In this document: piece by piece, positions 1 through 8,698 of the stretch
Layout of the letters: every line of letters starts with the position of its first letter
Position numbering within the stretch: position 1 is the first letter of the stretch
From: Acanthamoeba castellanii str. Neff
Taxonomy: Eukaryota; Discosea; Longamoebia; Acanthamoebidae
NCBI RefSeq assembly: GCF_000313135.1
Contig: NW_004457263.1
Span: 64,782-78,530 of the forward strand
Length of the DNA: 13,749 bases
Reading direction: 5' to 3'
Program-made: the position numbers and the translations under genes
Notes under the pieces: generated by a model
Told to the model about the DNA's origin: nothing
Database searches by the model: none
The model's input: the letters and a program-made list of their open reading frames with translations, nothing else

Positions 1-65
1 GAAACAAGACGTCATGCCTCCGTCGCTCCGCGAGTGAAACGCCGAGGCCCTCGGTACGATTTAAT

Positions 66-941
66 TTAATGGTTGAGCTTGCCCTCCTTGAAGGCCTTGA
101 TCTCGTTGCCGTCCTGGGCGATCATGCAGCACGGGCAGCAGAGCGCGCTCAGGAAATCGTAGATCGGACGCTCCTGCACACCACCGCGTCAGTCAGTCAG
201 CGCACAGCCTGATCAGATGAAGCGGCTGCAGCGTACCCGGTAGCCCAGCGCCTTCCGGAACTCGACTCTGGTCCACCAGCGGAGGAAAGTCTGACGCGTT
301 GTACCCACCAACACGAGTCAGCCAAAAAAAAACGGTAAAAAAATAAAAATAAAATAAAAATAAACAAACAATAAAGAAAAGGGGGACGAGAGGTATGGTA
401 CCGAGGAGAGGAAGAAGAACCACATGTCGGCAAACGAGATGGTCAGGAAGTAGACGCAGCACCAGATGAGGAAGCTGCTGCTCGTGTCCCTCTCGTTCTG
501 TGCACGCACCACCAAGAGAATATAATTTAATAAAACAAATAAAACGCACAGGAAGTAGAAAGTAGAGAGAGAGAGCGCACGTGGGGGTTGAGCCTCTCCC
601 AGTTCTGGCCGAACTGGATGCAGGGGCAGCACCACGAGCAGATGCCTAGTCATAATTTGAGGGTTTGGTTGAGATTGTCATCGTGAGCTCACGTAGATTG
701 CATCTCTTTGGAATTCCAAAGAGATCAAATGGAGAAGCTTCGCCATGCAATTCATCGATCAATCATTTTTGGGAAACGTACAAACGTCGCAATTGGAGAA
801 GCAGGAGCACAGGCCATGTTCGAAATCGTTCTGACCGAACGCACCAGCACCTCCAGGCGTCTGGTTCGAGGCGGCGGGCTTGTCCTCCTCGTGGTCGCTG
901 TGGTGCTTTCCACCATGGTCATCGCTGTCATCCAGACCCAT
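66..941 (-). CDS. PLAC8-family cysteine-rich small membrane protein (5 exons)
   Basis: Inferred exons on the minus strand: 941-782, 645-581, 497-402, 290-237 and 173-66, giving 160 residues and ending in TAA. All introns are GT-AG and the phases join without a break. Residues 1-40 are polar and His/Asp-rich. Residues 43-66 hold the first cysteine cluster (GLCSCFSNCDVC followed by CSWCCPCIQFGQNW). Residues 84-107 form a hydrophobic aromatic segment. The C-terminal exon carries the second cluster, CCPCCMIAQDGNEIKAF, before a basic tail. Two CCxPC-type clusters around a hydrophobic stretch define the PLAC8 family (placenta-specific 8, cornifelin, plant cadmium resistance and fruit-weight proteins), and 160 residues is a normal length. 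Family members are membrane-associated and linked to metal handling or cell-size control; the role here is unknown. I chose the ATG at 941 for its purine-rich context; in-frame ATGs at 1007 and 1016 are alternatives. Confidence 0.82.
702..725. repeat. 24-bp perfect palindrome inside PLAC8 intron 1
   Basis: Positions 702-725 read identically on both strands, with 12-bp arms and no spacer, centred on GGAATTCC. A second perfect palindrome, CGTGAGCTCACG, lies at 682-693. Both are inside the 136-nt first intron of the PLAC8-like gene (646-781). Function is unknown. Confidence 0.9.
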
Positions 942-1153
942 CTTCCTCCTCTCTCTTTGTACTCTGCGGTTGCTGAGTGCTTCGCACGAAATTGGCTCTC
1001 TTTTCATTTCCGACATAACATCTGGTCGACATAATTTCTTTGTTTATTTGGCGAAGAAAAAGAAAGAGAAATCACACCGCCGAGGTCAGGGCAGCTGCAA
1101 GCAACCGAACGAACGCCTTGTTTTTACTTTCGTGTTGTTATGGCAGCAACCTG
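942..1153. other. Intergenic region between the PLAC8 gene and the LSD1-like gene
   Basis: This is 212 bp between two genes transcribed in the same (minus) direction. It must hold the 3' end of the LSD1-like gene and the promoter of the PLAC8-like gene. The only recognisable element is a minus-strand AATAAA. No convincing open frame or RNA gene was seen. Confidence 0.6.
1043..1048 (-). terminator. Candidate polyadenylation signal of the LSD1-like gene
   Basis: AATAAA on the minus strand, about 105 nt downstream of the TAG at 1154-1156 and upstream of the PLAC8 start. Position and strand fit a cleavage/polyadenylation signal, but the hexamer is short and in AT-rich sequence. Confidence 0.45.
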
Positions 1154-2921
1154 CTACATCTTGAGAGACTTGGCCTCATAGACTCCCGGCAGCTTGTCCA
1201 TGTACTCATCCACGAACGAGATCAGCTTGTCCTTCACCTTCTCGTTCCATTTCAGCTCAGCTGCTCGACACCAACCGACCACACACCACACAAACTGCAC
1301 GTCAGTCGACTGTCGTGTCGTTGGTCGTGTCGTGTCGTGTGTCGGCGGGTGTGACTGTACCGCTGCGTCCCTTCTTGCTGCTGGCCTTCTTCACCAGCAT
1401 GCGCCTCTGCTCCTTCTCCACGATCAGGTGCGTGAGCTTCCGCGCCAGATGCTTGAAATCGTCCTTGCTCTTCACCTTGCCCTGCAGCCACGTGCACACG
1501 GTCGTTGGTGAGTGAAAAGAGATCGCGCGCAGAGCCCCGCAAAGCCGGGGAAGGAGGGTAGTGGGGGGGGGGGAACCATACCTCGTCCAAGTACTTCTTG
1601 AGGTATTTGACGACGTAGGTGCCCACCGTCTTGCGGAACTTCTTCTCGCTCGAGACCGCCTTGTCCTTGCTCCCGGCGCTGGCCGCCACGGGGATCTTGG
1701 CCTTCTCCTTCTCCTTCGTTCTCCTCGCCTCGTCCCGCTCCTTCTGCTCCTTCCTCTCGTTCCGGCCCTGCCCCTGGGGCACCTCCACGCCAGAGGTAAG
1801 GCCGGTGCTGATACTACCGCCGCCGCTGCCGCTGCCGCCGCCGTGGCCATTGGTACGCGCCGGCGGGTTGTTGCCGACGAGGCCGCCCATGGCCATGGTC
1901 ATGGCGGCCTGTTGGGGCGTCGGCATGAACGGCTGGGCGCCGCCGCCCATCGCGGCAAACTGGTGGAGGCCCGCCGGCATCTGCTGCTGCTGCTGCTGTG
2001 CGGGTAGTGCTGTTGCTGGTGGTGGTGGAGCGGCGGCGGCGTCATGTGGAGGGGAGGCCGGTTGGCCAGGTGCGTGGGGAAGGCCGGGTTGTAGGCGCCG
2101 GCGAGCGCGGGCGGCATGATGCCCTGCGGCTGCGGCTGCGGCTGGCCGCTGTTGATGAGATAGGGCGGCGGCGTGGGGAGGCCCATGACTCGTGGCGGTG
2201 CCGAGGCGATGAGTGGCGGACGGGGCTGGAAGGGCAGCTGGCCCACGGGCGCGGGCAGCGCCGACTGAGACGACCCCGACGTCGCAGACGACGGCGGGAA
2301 GGCGTCCTCCCAGCGGTACTTCTTCTGCTGCGACGGCGGCGACGACGATCGTGGCGGCGTTTTCCGCTTCTCGTTCTCCCGCCGGTCCCACCCATCACTT
2401 CGTCGGTCCCGGTCTCGGTCGCGGTCGCGGTCTCGGTCCCTATCGCCGTCGCGGTCCCGTTCTCGGTCTCTGTCGCGGTCGTAGTCCGCATCACGGTCGC
2501 GGTCTCGGTCTCTGTCGCGGTCCCGTCTGTCCCGGTCGTCTCGGTCGCGACGTCGGTCCCGGTCGTCGTCGCGGTCATAGCGATCCCTGTCGCGGTCGCG
2601 GTCGCGGTCGCGATCATCGTGCCCGTTGCCGGAGCTGCTGGCCTTCTTTTTGAAGCGCGGCATGGCACCGAGGCTCTGCGTCGCGCTCTTGCGGCTCTTG
2701 GACTCGCTCGCGGCGGACCTGCGCTTGCCGGTGGTGGCCCGCGCGACGAGCTCCTCCGACTCCAACGGTCCGCTCCACGCCCGGTCGATGCGGCCGGCCT
2801 CGCGCAAGCCGCTGAGGTAGGCGCCGGCCACCGTCGCGGGATGTTCGCGCTGCGTGGCCTCGCCCGCGAAGAAGAGGCGGAGCGAAACGGGACGCGCCAG
2901 CATGTCGTAGTCGTCACCTAT

Positions 2922-2952
<31 letters not shown>

Positions 2953-5042
2953 GCAATGTTGTCAGGTCTGTCGATAAGAAATGAAGAAGAAATACCTGAG
3001 GCATCGACGGACACGTAGGAGTAGGAGCCCCGGGCGAACGGGTCGCTGTACCACCGGGTGATGACGTGGTTGATGGGATCGGGGCAGCCCGGGTAGACCT
3101 GCCGCAGCTTGCGCATGGCCCTGGCCACGATCTCCTCGTCGCTCCGCTCCTCGTGCGTGTAGGCCGCACCGCCAGCCACCAGCGCCAGAAGGATCGGCTT
3201 CTTCATGCAGCGGTGCATGTTGTTGTAGATGAAGCACTCGCCCCTGAGCCGCAGCACGTGTGAGTGTTCGCCAACACAATCAGAAGCGCGACGTGTGAGG
3301 GACCCAGGTGTACCGTTGGGCGATCTCGTCGTCGCACACGCCAAAGTAATCCTTGGTGTCGTCCCAGAACACGCTAGGGAAGAGGAGGCCCACCTTGTTC
3401 AGGTTGCCGAACCCCATCCGGTTGATGACGTCCACCTTCCAGCCCGGCAGGGGAGGCTCGAAGCTCACCGCCCTGTCGGAGGGGGAAACGCGTTGAGTCA
3501 AACAACGACATTCCACGGCGCGCGATCGACGCACCCCTGCTTCAAAACGCCGAGCGGGAGCGTGACGAGAACGATGTCGCCCTCGAATGTGTCGCCGTTC
3601 GAGGTGGTCACCCGGACGCCGTCGTCGTCGTAGTGGAGCGACTCCACGGGGTGGCCGTAGCGGATGTCCAGCCCGTCGGCCAGCTTTTGCAGGACCGTGC
3701 CGTAGCCCCTCTGCAGAAGGCAGTGGTGGCCCTCGAAATCGTATTGATCGTCCTTGGGTCCAACAACAAAGAGAGGGAAAACGAGTGCGATGAGGGTACA
3801 CGAATTGGCAGGCGGGCGTTCGTATTAGTAGTGGTAGTGGGTACCTGATCCCAGTGACGGAGCGAGATGTCGGCCAGCTCAGCCGCACATGCGTACTCCA
3901 GGTTGGCCACGTGCCAATCAAATGTCGATCGTTCAAGCGGCGTGTACTCGGGATAGAGATTCTGCACACATCGCGTGTTGTGTGGTAGGTGGGTGGGTGG
4001 GTGGTTAGGAGGAGAAACCAAAGTTGCGGGCGAGTAGCGGCGTACCTGCTCCTGGAGCACATGATCGATTGCACGGCCCAGCGATGTACGGTCGGTAATC
4101 TTCTCGGAGGAGCTGGGGAGGGACAGCGCCGCGGCCAGCGACACCACTCGCTTCCTGGGCGGAGGCGAGGCCTTGGTGGTCGTGGCTCCTCCCTTCTCGC
4201 TGGGTTCCTCTTCCTTGACTGTGCGCAGTCCTCACAGTGAGTAGGAGTCAGCGTGACCGAAGGATAGTGCGAAGTGAGTAGAGGTTACCGCTGGCCCCGG
4301 GCTGGCCGGCGTCTTCGCCCATGAGCTCGGCGTAGAAGGTGGCCAGAGCCTCGGCCTTCTGTTCCTCGGTCTCCTGCTTCACCTCCGTTGTGGCCTCCTG
4401 CTTCACCTCTGTCGTGGTCTCCTGCTTCACCTCCGGCGCGACGGAGTCTTCGACGCTGGCGGGCTGCTCGAACGGTTCGGACTTGGCGGCCTCGTCACCC
4501 TGTCGCTGCTGCTGCTGGGCCTCGGTATCGGGCTTGGCCTCGGCCTCGGCCTCGATGTCCTCCTCCATCGAGGGCACCTGGATCGAGTCCTCCTCCCCCT
4601 TTTTCTCCTCCTCCTCTTCTTTCTTCACGCGGGGCGTCTCCGCCTTCTTGGCGCCTTGCTCCTCCTCGCGGGGGGCGGGCACCACCAGCTTTTTCTCCTC
4701 CTTGACGTACGCCGCTTTGCCGAACACTACCGCCGTGTTCTTCTCCTCGCGCATCAGGTCCCAGTACTGGACCTGCACACGCACACACACACACACGCAC
4801 ACGCACACACGGTGTGTCAGCCGAGCACGGGAGTGAGCCAATGCAATGAGCGGATGGACGTTGCTTACCTTGTTGGTGAGCCGGAGCACGTCGTTGAAGT
4901 CCTTCTCCACCTTTTCGTCGAGGTCCGCCGGCGGAGGAATGCCAGCGGCGGTGTACAGCGGGCAGTCGCTCTCGAGTATGTGCACCTCCTCGCGCACCTG
5001 CTTGATGAGGTTGAACACCGGATTACCAATCGTACCTGTAGG

Positions 5043-5085
<43 letters not shown>

Positions 5086-6149
5086 TTATTTCACAATCCT
5101 AACTTGCGACTTGCGGCGACAAAGCGAGGCAGGACCGCGTACCGGTCACGACCATGGCGCCCAGGTCGATCTCGCCGCCCAACGAGCTGTTTGTGTTGAC
5201 TCGCCCGCCGACCCGATCTCGCGCCTCCAACACTGTCACCCTAGTGTGCGAAGAAAAAGAGCGAAGAGAGAGGGAGGGGTGACGCAATGTTTTTAGGGGA
5301 GGTGTTGCGCCCATGATAGTAGATCGAGCTGAGGGAGTACTGATAGCCGAGGTGGTGAAGGTGCTTGGCCGCCGCGAGACCGGACGCGCCCGCGCCGAGT
5401 ACGATGACCTTCTCCTTGTTCCATTCCTTCCGCGGATTATCGAACACGCCGGTGTTGATGTAGCCGTAGCGCGTCAGGAAGTCGTGCGCCAGCTTCGCCG
5501 TCGGCGCGTGCTTCGCCTGCCCAGAAACAAGTAACATCATCAACGTCGTCTTCCTCCTCCTCGAGAGCGCAGAGAGGGGCTAAGACGAAGAAGACGAAGA
5601 AGAAGTAGAGATGAAGTACCCGCAGGCCCTTGATGGCTTCGGCGCGGGTGAGGTACTCGTGGGGGTTCTTGAGCCACTTGCAAAGCACCGAGTTCCTGAC
5701 CACCACGTAGGCCTCGGAATCGGCCGCGGCGGTGGCTGGCAGCTCGCGCTTCTCGCGCCACGACAGCATGCTGGGCGGAAGCCCCACCTGGGCCGCCGCA
5801 TCTGCACAAAGAAGGCCAAACGTGAGGTCAGTGGAGAGAGAGAGAGAGAGAGTTCGAGCAGACTTCCGCACTGGATGGGTGCACACCGTGTTCTTTGTTG
5901 TACTCCTCCCTCGCCACGCGCTCTTCGTCAAAGTCGTCAAGGCCCAGCCCGTCCAGCTCGCGCTGCACCTTCTTGGCCTGACGATTGCGCAGCCGCCGTT
6001 GGTAGGAAAGGCCCTTGTCCTTCTTGTCGCGGGCGTAGCCCTCCCGCGGACCGTACTCGGAAACATCTGTGATGATGATGAAGGGAAACACATGCGTTCA
6101 TTTGAACTGTCAATCAATGGGTCGGGAAAAACGTACATTCGGTGTCCAT
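1154..6149 (-). CDS. LSD1/KDM1-type flavin histone demethylase fused to a C-terminal SRI domain (15 exons)
   Basis: Inferred exons: 6149-6137, 6066-5887, 5801-5620, 5516-5341, 5240-5143, 5035-4869, 4772-4289, 4218-4046, 3961-3845, 3752-3535, 3472-3314, 3243-2996, 2917-1582, 1481-1361 and 1260-1154, about 1259 residues. Every junction keeps frame; one break lies inside exon 13 near 2002. Residues 65-153 resemble a SWIRM domain. GAGASG at 166-171, then LEARDRVGGRV, is the FAD Rossmann signature. HWDQDD, TLPLGVLKQ, RMGFGNLNK (Lys629, aligning with catalytic Lys661 of human LSD1), RGSYSYV and LFFAGE...LSGLREAGRI follow in LSD1 order. Known members oxidatively remove methyl groups from H3K4me1/2 in the nucleus. 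The Tower position (about 273-490) holds acidic low-complexity sequence. The C-terminal extension has an Arg-Asp tract, a Pro/Gln/Gly-rich stretch and an SRI domain at about 1162-1250. Demethylase assignment is strong; the target residue is inferred. Confidence 0.88.
1165..1648 (-). other. SRI (Set2 Rpb1-interacting) domain coding region
   Basis: This covers the end of exon 13 plus exons 14 and 15. The peptide starts with KKFRKTVGTYVVKYLKKYLD, continues with SKDDFKHLARKLTHLIVEKE, and ends with WNEKVKDKLISFVDEYMDKL. The middle block closely matches the DFKHLARKLT segment of the SETD2 SRI domain, and the last block matches its third helix. In Set2/SETD2 this domain binds the Ser2/Ser5-phosphorylated CTD of RNA polymerase II. 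Splice phases place it in one transcript with the demethylase, apart from the upstream frame break. Confidence 0.85.
1999..2010 (-). other. Reading-frame break next to a (CAG)6 run in exon 13
   Basis: From 2917 down to about 2010 the frame encodes the demethylase end, the Arg-Asp tract and a Pro-rich stretch. That frame runs to a stop near 1899 through uncharacteristic sequence. The frame shifted by one base is open from the CAG run (1981-1998) into the SRI domain. No GT donor lies within about 150 nt upstream. One base missing in the short C run just before the CAG repeat would reconcile both halves, and total exon length is one short of a multiple of three. A weak-donor intron starting near 2188 is the alternative. 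Confidence 0.7.
2403..2618 (-). repeat. Arg-Asp dipeptide repeat in the demethylase C-terminal extension
   Basis: About 72 residues (roughly 839-910) consist almost only of alternating Arg and Asp, with rare Tyr, Glu, Ala or Gly. At DNA level it is a degenerate six-base repeat (GACCGN on the coding strand). Similar RD/RE mixed-charge tracts occur in U1-70K and other RNA-processing or nuclear-speckle proteins. The peptide is in frame with the demethylase core. Confidence 0.92.
2922..2948. repeat. (CA)n microsatellite in demethylase intron 12
   Basis: An uninterrupted 27-nt CA run. On the coding strand it is a GT run that ends one base before the TAG acceptor at 2920-2918, where a polypyrimidine tract would be expected. 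Confidence 0.95.
4289..4772 (-). other. Acidic low-complexity insertion at the LSD1 Tower position (exon 7)
   Basis: Exon 7 (residues about 273-433) starts with VQYWDLMREEKN and then becomes Glu/Lys-rich with Gln and Thr. It includes three tandem EVKQE(T/A)T repeats encoded by a 24-bp unit at about 4371-4438. In animal LSD1 this place is occupied by a two-helix antiparallel coiled coil, the Tower, that binds CoREST. Here the Glu/Lys-rich part has no clear heptad pattern. Exon 8 continues with a basic PPPRKRVV motif before the conserved core resumes in exon 9. Confidence 0.75.
4776..4810. repeat. CA/CG-rich microsatellite in demethylase intron 6
   Basis: A 35-nt run of alternating CA with scattered CG steps, directly next to the 3' splice site of the 96-nt intron 4773-4868. 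On the coding strand it reads as a GT-rich tract. Confidence 0.9.
5045..5084. repeat. (TG)20 microsatellite in demethylase intron 5
   Basis: Forty nucleotides of uninterrupted TG on the plus strand, which is CA on the coding strand. It lies about 7 nt from the acceptor of intron 5 (5036-5142). It is the longest simple repeat in the window and probably length-variable. Confidence 0.95.
5833..5852. repeat. (GA)10 simple repeat in demethylase intron 2
   Basis: Twenty nucleotides of alternating G and A within intron 5802-5886. On the coding strand it is a CT repeat, which can act as a pyrimidine tract. Confidence 0.85.
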
Positions 6150-6409
6150 ATGCGCAGCACTGCCGGTTATCAAACAGGTCAGCCGACTGTCCACGGGAAT
6201 GGGAGGGAGGCGAAGCACTCGGCGTGCGGATGAATGGAATCTAACGGCACCAGTGTTTGTCCCTTTTCCGCAACAATTTCTTTTATTTTCGAAACACTTT
6301 TTTCTCTTCATAATCGGAATTCCTTGAATTCTGGCCGTTGACAAAATGGGGGGAAAGTGGCTGGAGGCAAAACGTGAGCAGCGACCACGGCCAACGCGAA
6401 AGGAAAAAG
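6150..6409. promoter_or_regulatory. Bidirectional promoter region between the demethylase and LRR-SAP genes
   Basis: 260 bp separate two head-to-head start codons (6149 minus, 6410 plus). The middle part (about 6250-6335) is AT-rich with T-runs, unlike the GC-rich flanks. It contains a GGAATTCC palindrome at 6316-6323 followed by GAATTC at 6326-6331. No canonical TATA box is evident. The role is inferred from gene arrangement only. Confidence 0.6.
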
Positions 6410-8698
6410 ATGAGCACCAGCGTCGTGGCGCGGTCCAAGAAGAGAAAGCGAACCGCAAATCAACAGCTCCAAACCAGACTCGATGGAGGCTACTGGAGGA
6501 GAAAAGCGGCGATGGATGGACTCACCACGTCGTCGAAGGCTGCGACGTCCAAGAGAACGCGAAAGGTCAAGGTCACCATCGTTACTTCGGAGGTAATTCA
6601 TCTGTGTTCACCCTTTTGCGATATTTTATTATTTATTTATTGGATTAATGGTCGAGACTGCATCGTGCAGGACGAAGATGAAGGTGAGGAGGCTCATGAA
6701 TTTAAAGAGCAAGACTGGGTACCGAAGGCGAAGCAAAATCCGACGGCCAGCCCTAGAAAATCAAAGACACGAGCACCATCCTTGAGTCCAATGAAGGGCC
6801 GGCAGTGTCGGCCCACCCTTGTGCTCGACTTGACCGCCGACGATCTGCCGCTTCCCATCTCACCCAATCGGTGGCCGAGCATCCATCAGTCCTGCCCTGC
6901 TGCTCCCAGCACCACCCTGTCCTCGCCTCACGCCACTGACAGCTCGACCGCTACTCTACCACCACCGCCCAAGCCGAGCGCTGGCGGTGATGATGATGGT
7001 GGTGAGCTCATGCACACGCTTGGACCCTACCTCCTCGAGAACCAACGCAACGAAACGCGACAGCGCAACCAACGCCACTTCCGCGAGGTGTCCCTCTTTG
7101 CGCTGTGCGTGGACGTCGTTGCTGGCATCGAGTGGACGACGTCGTCGCCGGTCATGCCGGGTCCGAGGGTCGCTAGGCCTGGTCACCAGTCGCCCGTGGC
7201 CAGGACCCCTCAGTCCCACTCCTCGCCCTTTGGCTCGCCGGTGCATTGGCTGCCCTCGGCGGCGTCGCCTTTGGCATCCCCGCCACACGCGCTGTCTCTG
7301 CGATCCGAGATCGTCAGCCTTCCGCTGCCGCCGCAAGCGAAGCGGGTGGTGTTCGACGACGCGACGGTGAAGCGAATCGTCGAGCGCTGTCGGAAGACGC
7401 GGGCCAGCATGCAACCCTTCGTCGGCTTCTTCGACGCCGCTGCTCTCCCCTGCCTCGACTTGAGCGAGTGCAGGCTTGGCCGGGGCACCGTGATTCCCTT
7501 CCACGGTATATGTACACACCACCGCACAACGCACAACGCACGGCACACACGACACGACACACGCACGACACACAGTCACATGCACGCACCACTGACCGGT
7601 TGAGCTTTGGCAGAGTTCAGTTCGCTGACGGAGCTCAACCTGGCGTCCACTGATCTTGGGATGAGTACACTCAAACTTGTCGGATGTACGCCACAAAGAA
7701 TTCGCTCCTCGGTTCATCGTCGCACGCATCTGGCGCCATCTCTGACGATAGACACGCACAACCGCACACGCACACGCACAACCGCACACGCACACGCACA
7801 TACGTCGCGGGGGTTGGTGGTGGTTTAGGTCTGCCGGGTCTGGTGAAACTCAACCTGAGCAACATGCATCTCAACGACGAGCATCTGGTGCACGTTGCAA
7901 GTACACATCTCGTCTCGGCGGGCCGACCCCTGCCCATCTTGCTGTCTATCTCTCCCACTCAGCACTCATTCCGTTTCTCTCCGGGTGGTGCGCGCAGAGC
8001 TCGCCCGACTGAGAGAGCTGAAGGTCGCCCGCAACGTCGACATCACGAACATTGGCGCCAACGACAGCATCGCCAGTACGAATCCCCAACAAGAGGACCG
8101 AAACTTGAACATCTTATTTATTTATTTATTGGCTCATCACGATCCCGTGCCTGCCATCAGAGCTGAGCCGATTGGAGGTGCTCGATGTCCAGGGAACATC
8201 GATCTTCATCACCGCTCTGTGCCGCCTAGTTGGTACACATCATCGGCTCTTCTCTTTATTCTTCGTTAGCCGTTGCGCTGAATGATGGTCGCGCGTGCAT
8301 GAACGTCTGGCGTCACGCACGCACACTTGTCACGTCGCAGCGCGACTGCCCGACCTCCGCTTCCTGCGGGTGGCCGAGCGTACGGAGGAGTATCTGCGCA
8401 ACCAGGCCGAGGTCTACGCCTGCCCCGATCTCATTACGTGCAAGGAGGAGGCCCAGCTCCTCTCCCTTGCGGAGCTGCGAAGGTACGCACACGCACACAC
8501 GTACCACCGCACACGCACACGCACCGGCGCACAACAAACGACGAACGTCTACGTAGGCAGCTGCAAATCCTGGAGACGACGGGCGCAGGAGGGAAGAAGG
8601 CCGAGCTGCTGGCCCGGCTCGAGAAGCTGCTCGACAAGCGAAAAGAGGAGGAACCACTCATCTGCATCGTGATGGCCCGGCAAGACACTATTGTGTAG
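6410..8698 (+). CDS. Leucine-rich repeat protein with SUMO-interacting motif and C-terminal SAP domain (8 exons)
   Basis: Inferred exons: 6410-6592, 6671-7505, 7614-7685, 7829-7900, 7998-8075, 8161-8232, 8341-8482 and 8557-8698, giving 531 residues and a TAG stop. Residues 9-14 are basic (SKKRKR, probable nuclear signal). Residues 62-300 are Pro/Ser-rich and probably disordered. LVLDLTADD at 111-119 fits a SUMO-interacting motif. From about residue 327 come LRRs of the LxxLxxLxL type (LPCLDLSEC, SSLTELNLAS, PGLVKLNLSN, ARLRELKVAR, SRLEVLDVQG, PDLRFLRVAE). Residues 478-507 (LSLAELRRQL, then GGKKAELLARL) match the SAP helix-extension-helix motif, which binds AT-rich or scaffold DNA. SAP plus SIM occurs in PIAS SUMO ligases, but no SP-RING is present. 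A chromatin or nuclear-matrix role is inferred. Intron 1 (78 nt) has no in-frame stop, so retention would keep the frame. Confidence 0.8.
6818..6844 (+). other. Candidate SUMO-interacting motif
   Basis: It encodes LVLDLTADD: four hydrophobic or aspartate-interrupted positions followed by acidic residues, as in the VIDLT-type motif of PIAS proteins. It sits in a Pro/Ser-rich, probably disordered region, where such motifs work. It is short and could be chance. Confidence 0.5.
7761..7800. repeat. Two perfect 20-bp tandem repeats in an LRR-gene intron
   Basis: The 20-mer ACCGCACACGCACACGCACA occurs at 7761-7780 and again at 7781-7800, inside intron 7686-7828. Nineteen bases of the same unit recur at 8506-8524 in intron 8483-8556 of the same gene. 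Introns 2, 3 and 7 of this gene are CA/CG-rich. Confidence 0.9.
8557..8698 (+). other. C-terminal exon with most of the SAP domain
   Basis: The SAP motif begins at the end of exon 7 (LSLAELRR) and continues here as QLQILETTGAGGKKAELLARLEKLL in two helices. The conserved GGKKAEL turn is clear. The protein then ends with a short tail after KRKEEE. Confidence 0.72.

Noticed and set aside
599..617. Imperfect palindrome resembling the TTCGGCCGAA element
   Set aside because: It lies within PLAC8 exon 2 coding sequence and differs at the centre, so I do not count it as a fourth copy.
1998..2984. Plus-strand open frame of 328 codons rich in Val/Ser/Pro
   Set aside because: It is the antisense of the Arg-Asp repeat and flanking demethylase sequence and crosses an intron; no independent evidence.
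7513..7585. Possible CRISPR-like or direct-repeat array in CA/CG-rich sequence
   Set aside because: It is low-complexity intronic CA repeat with irregular units and no spacers.
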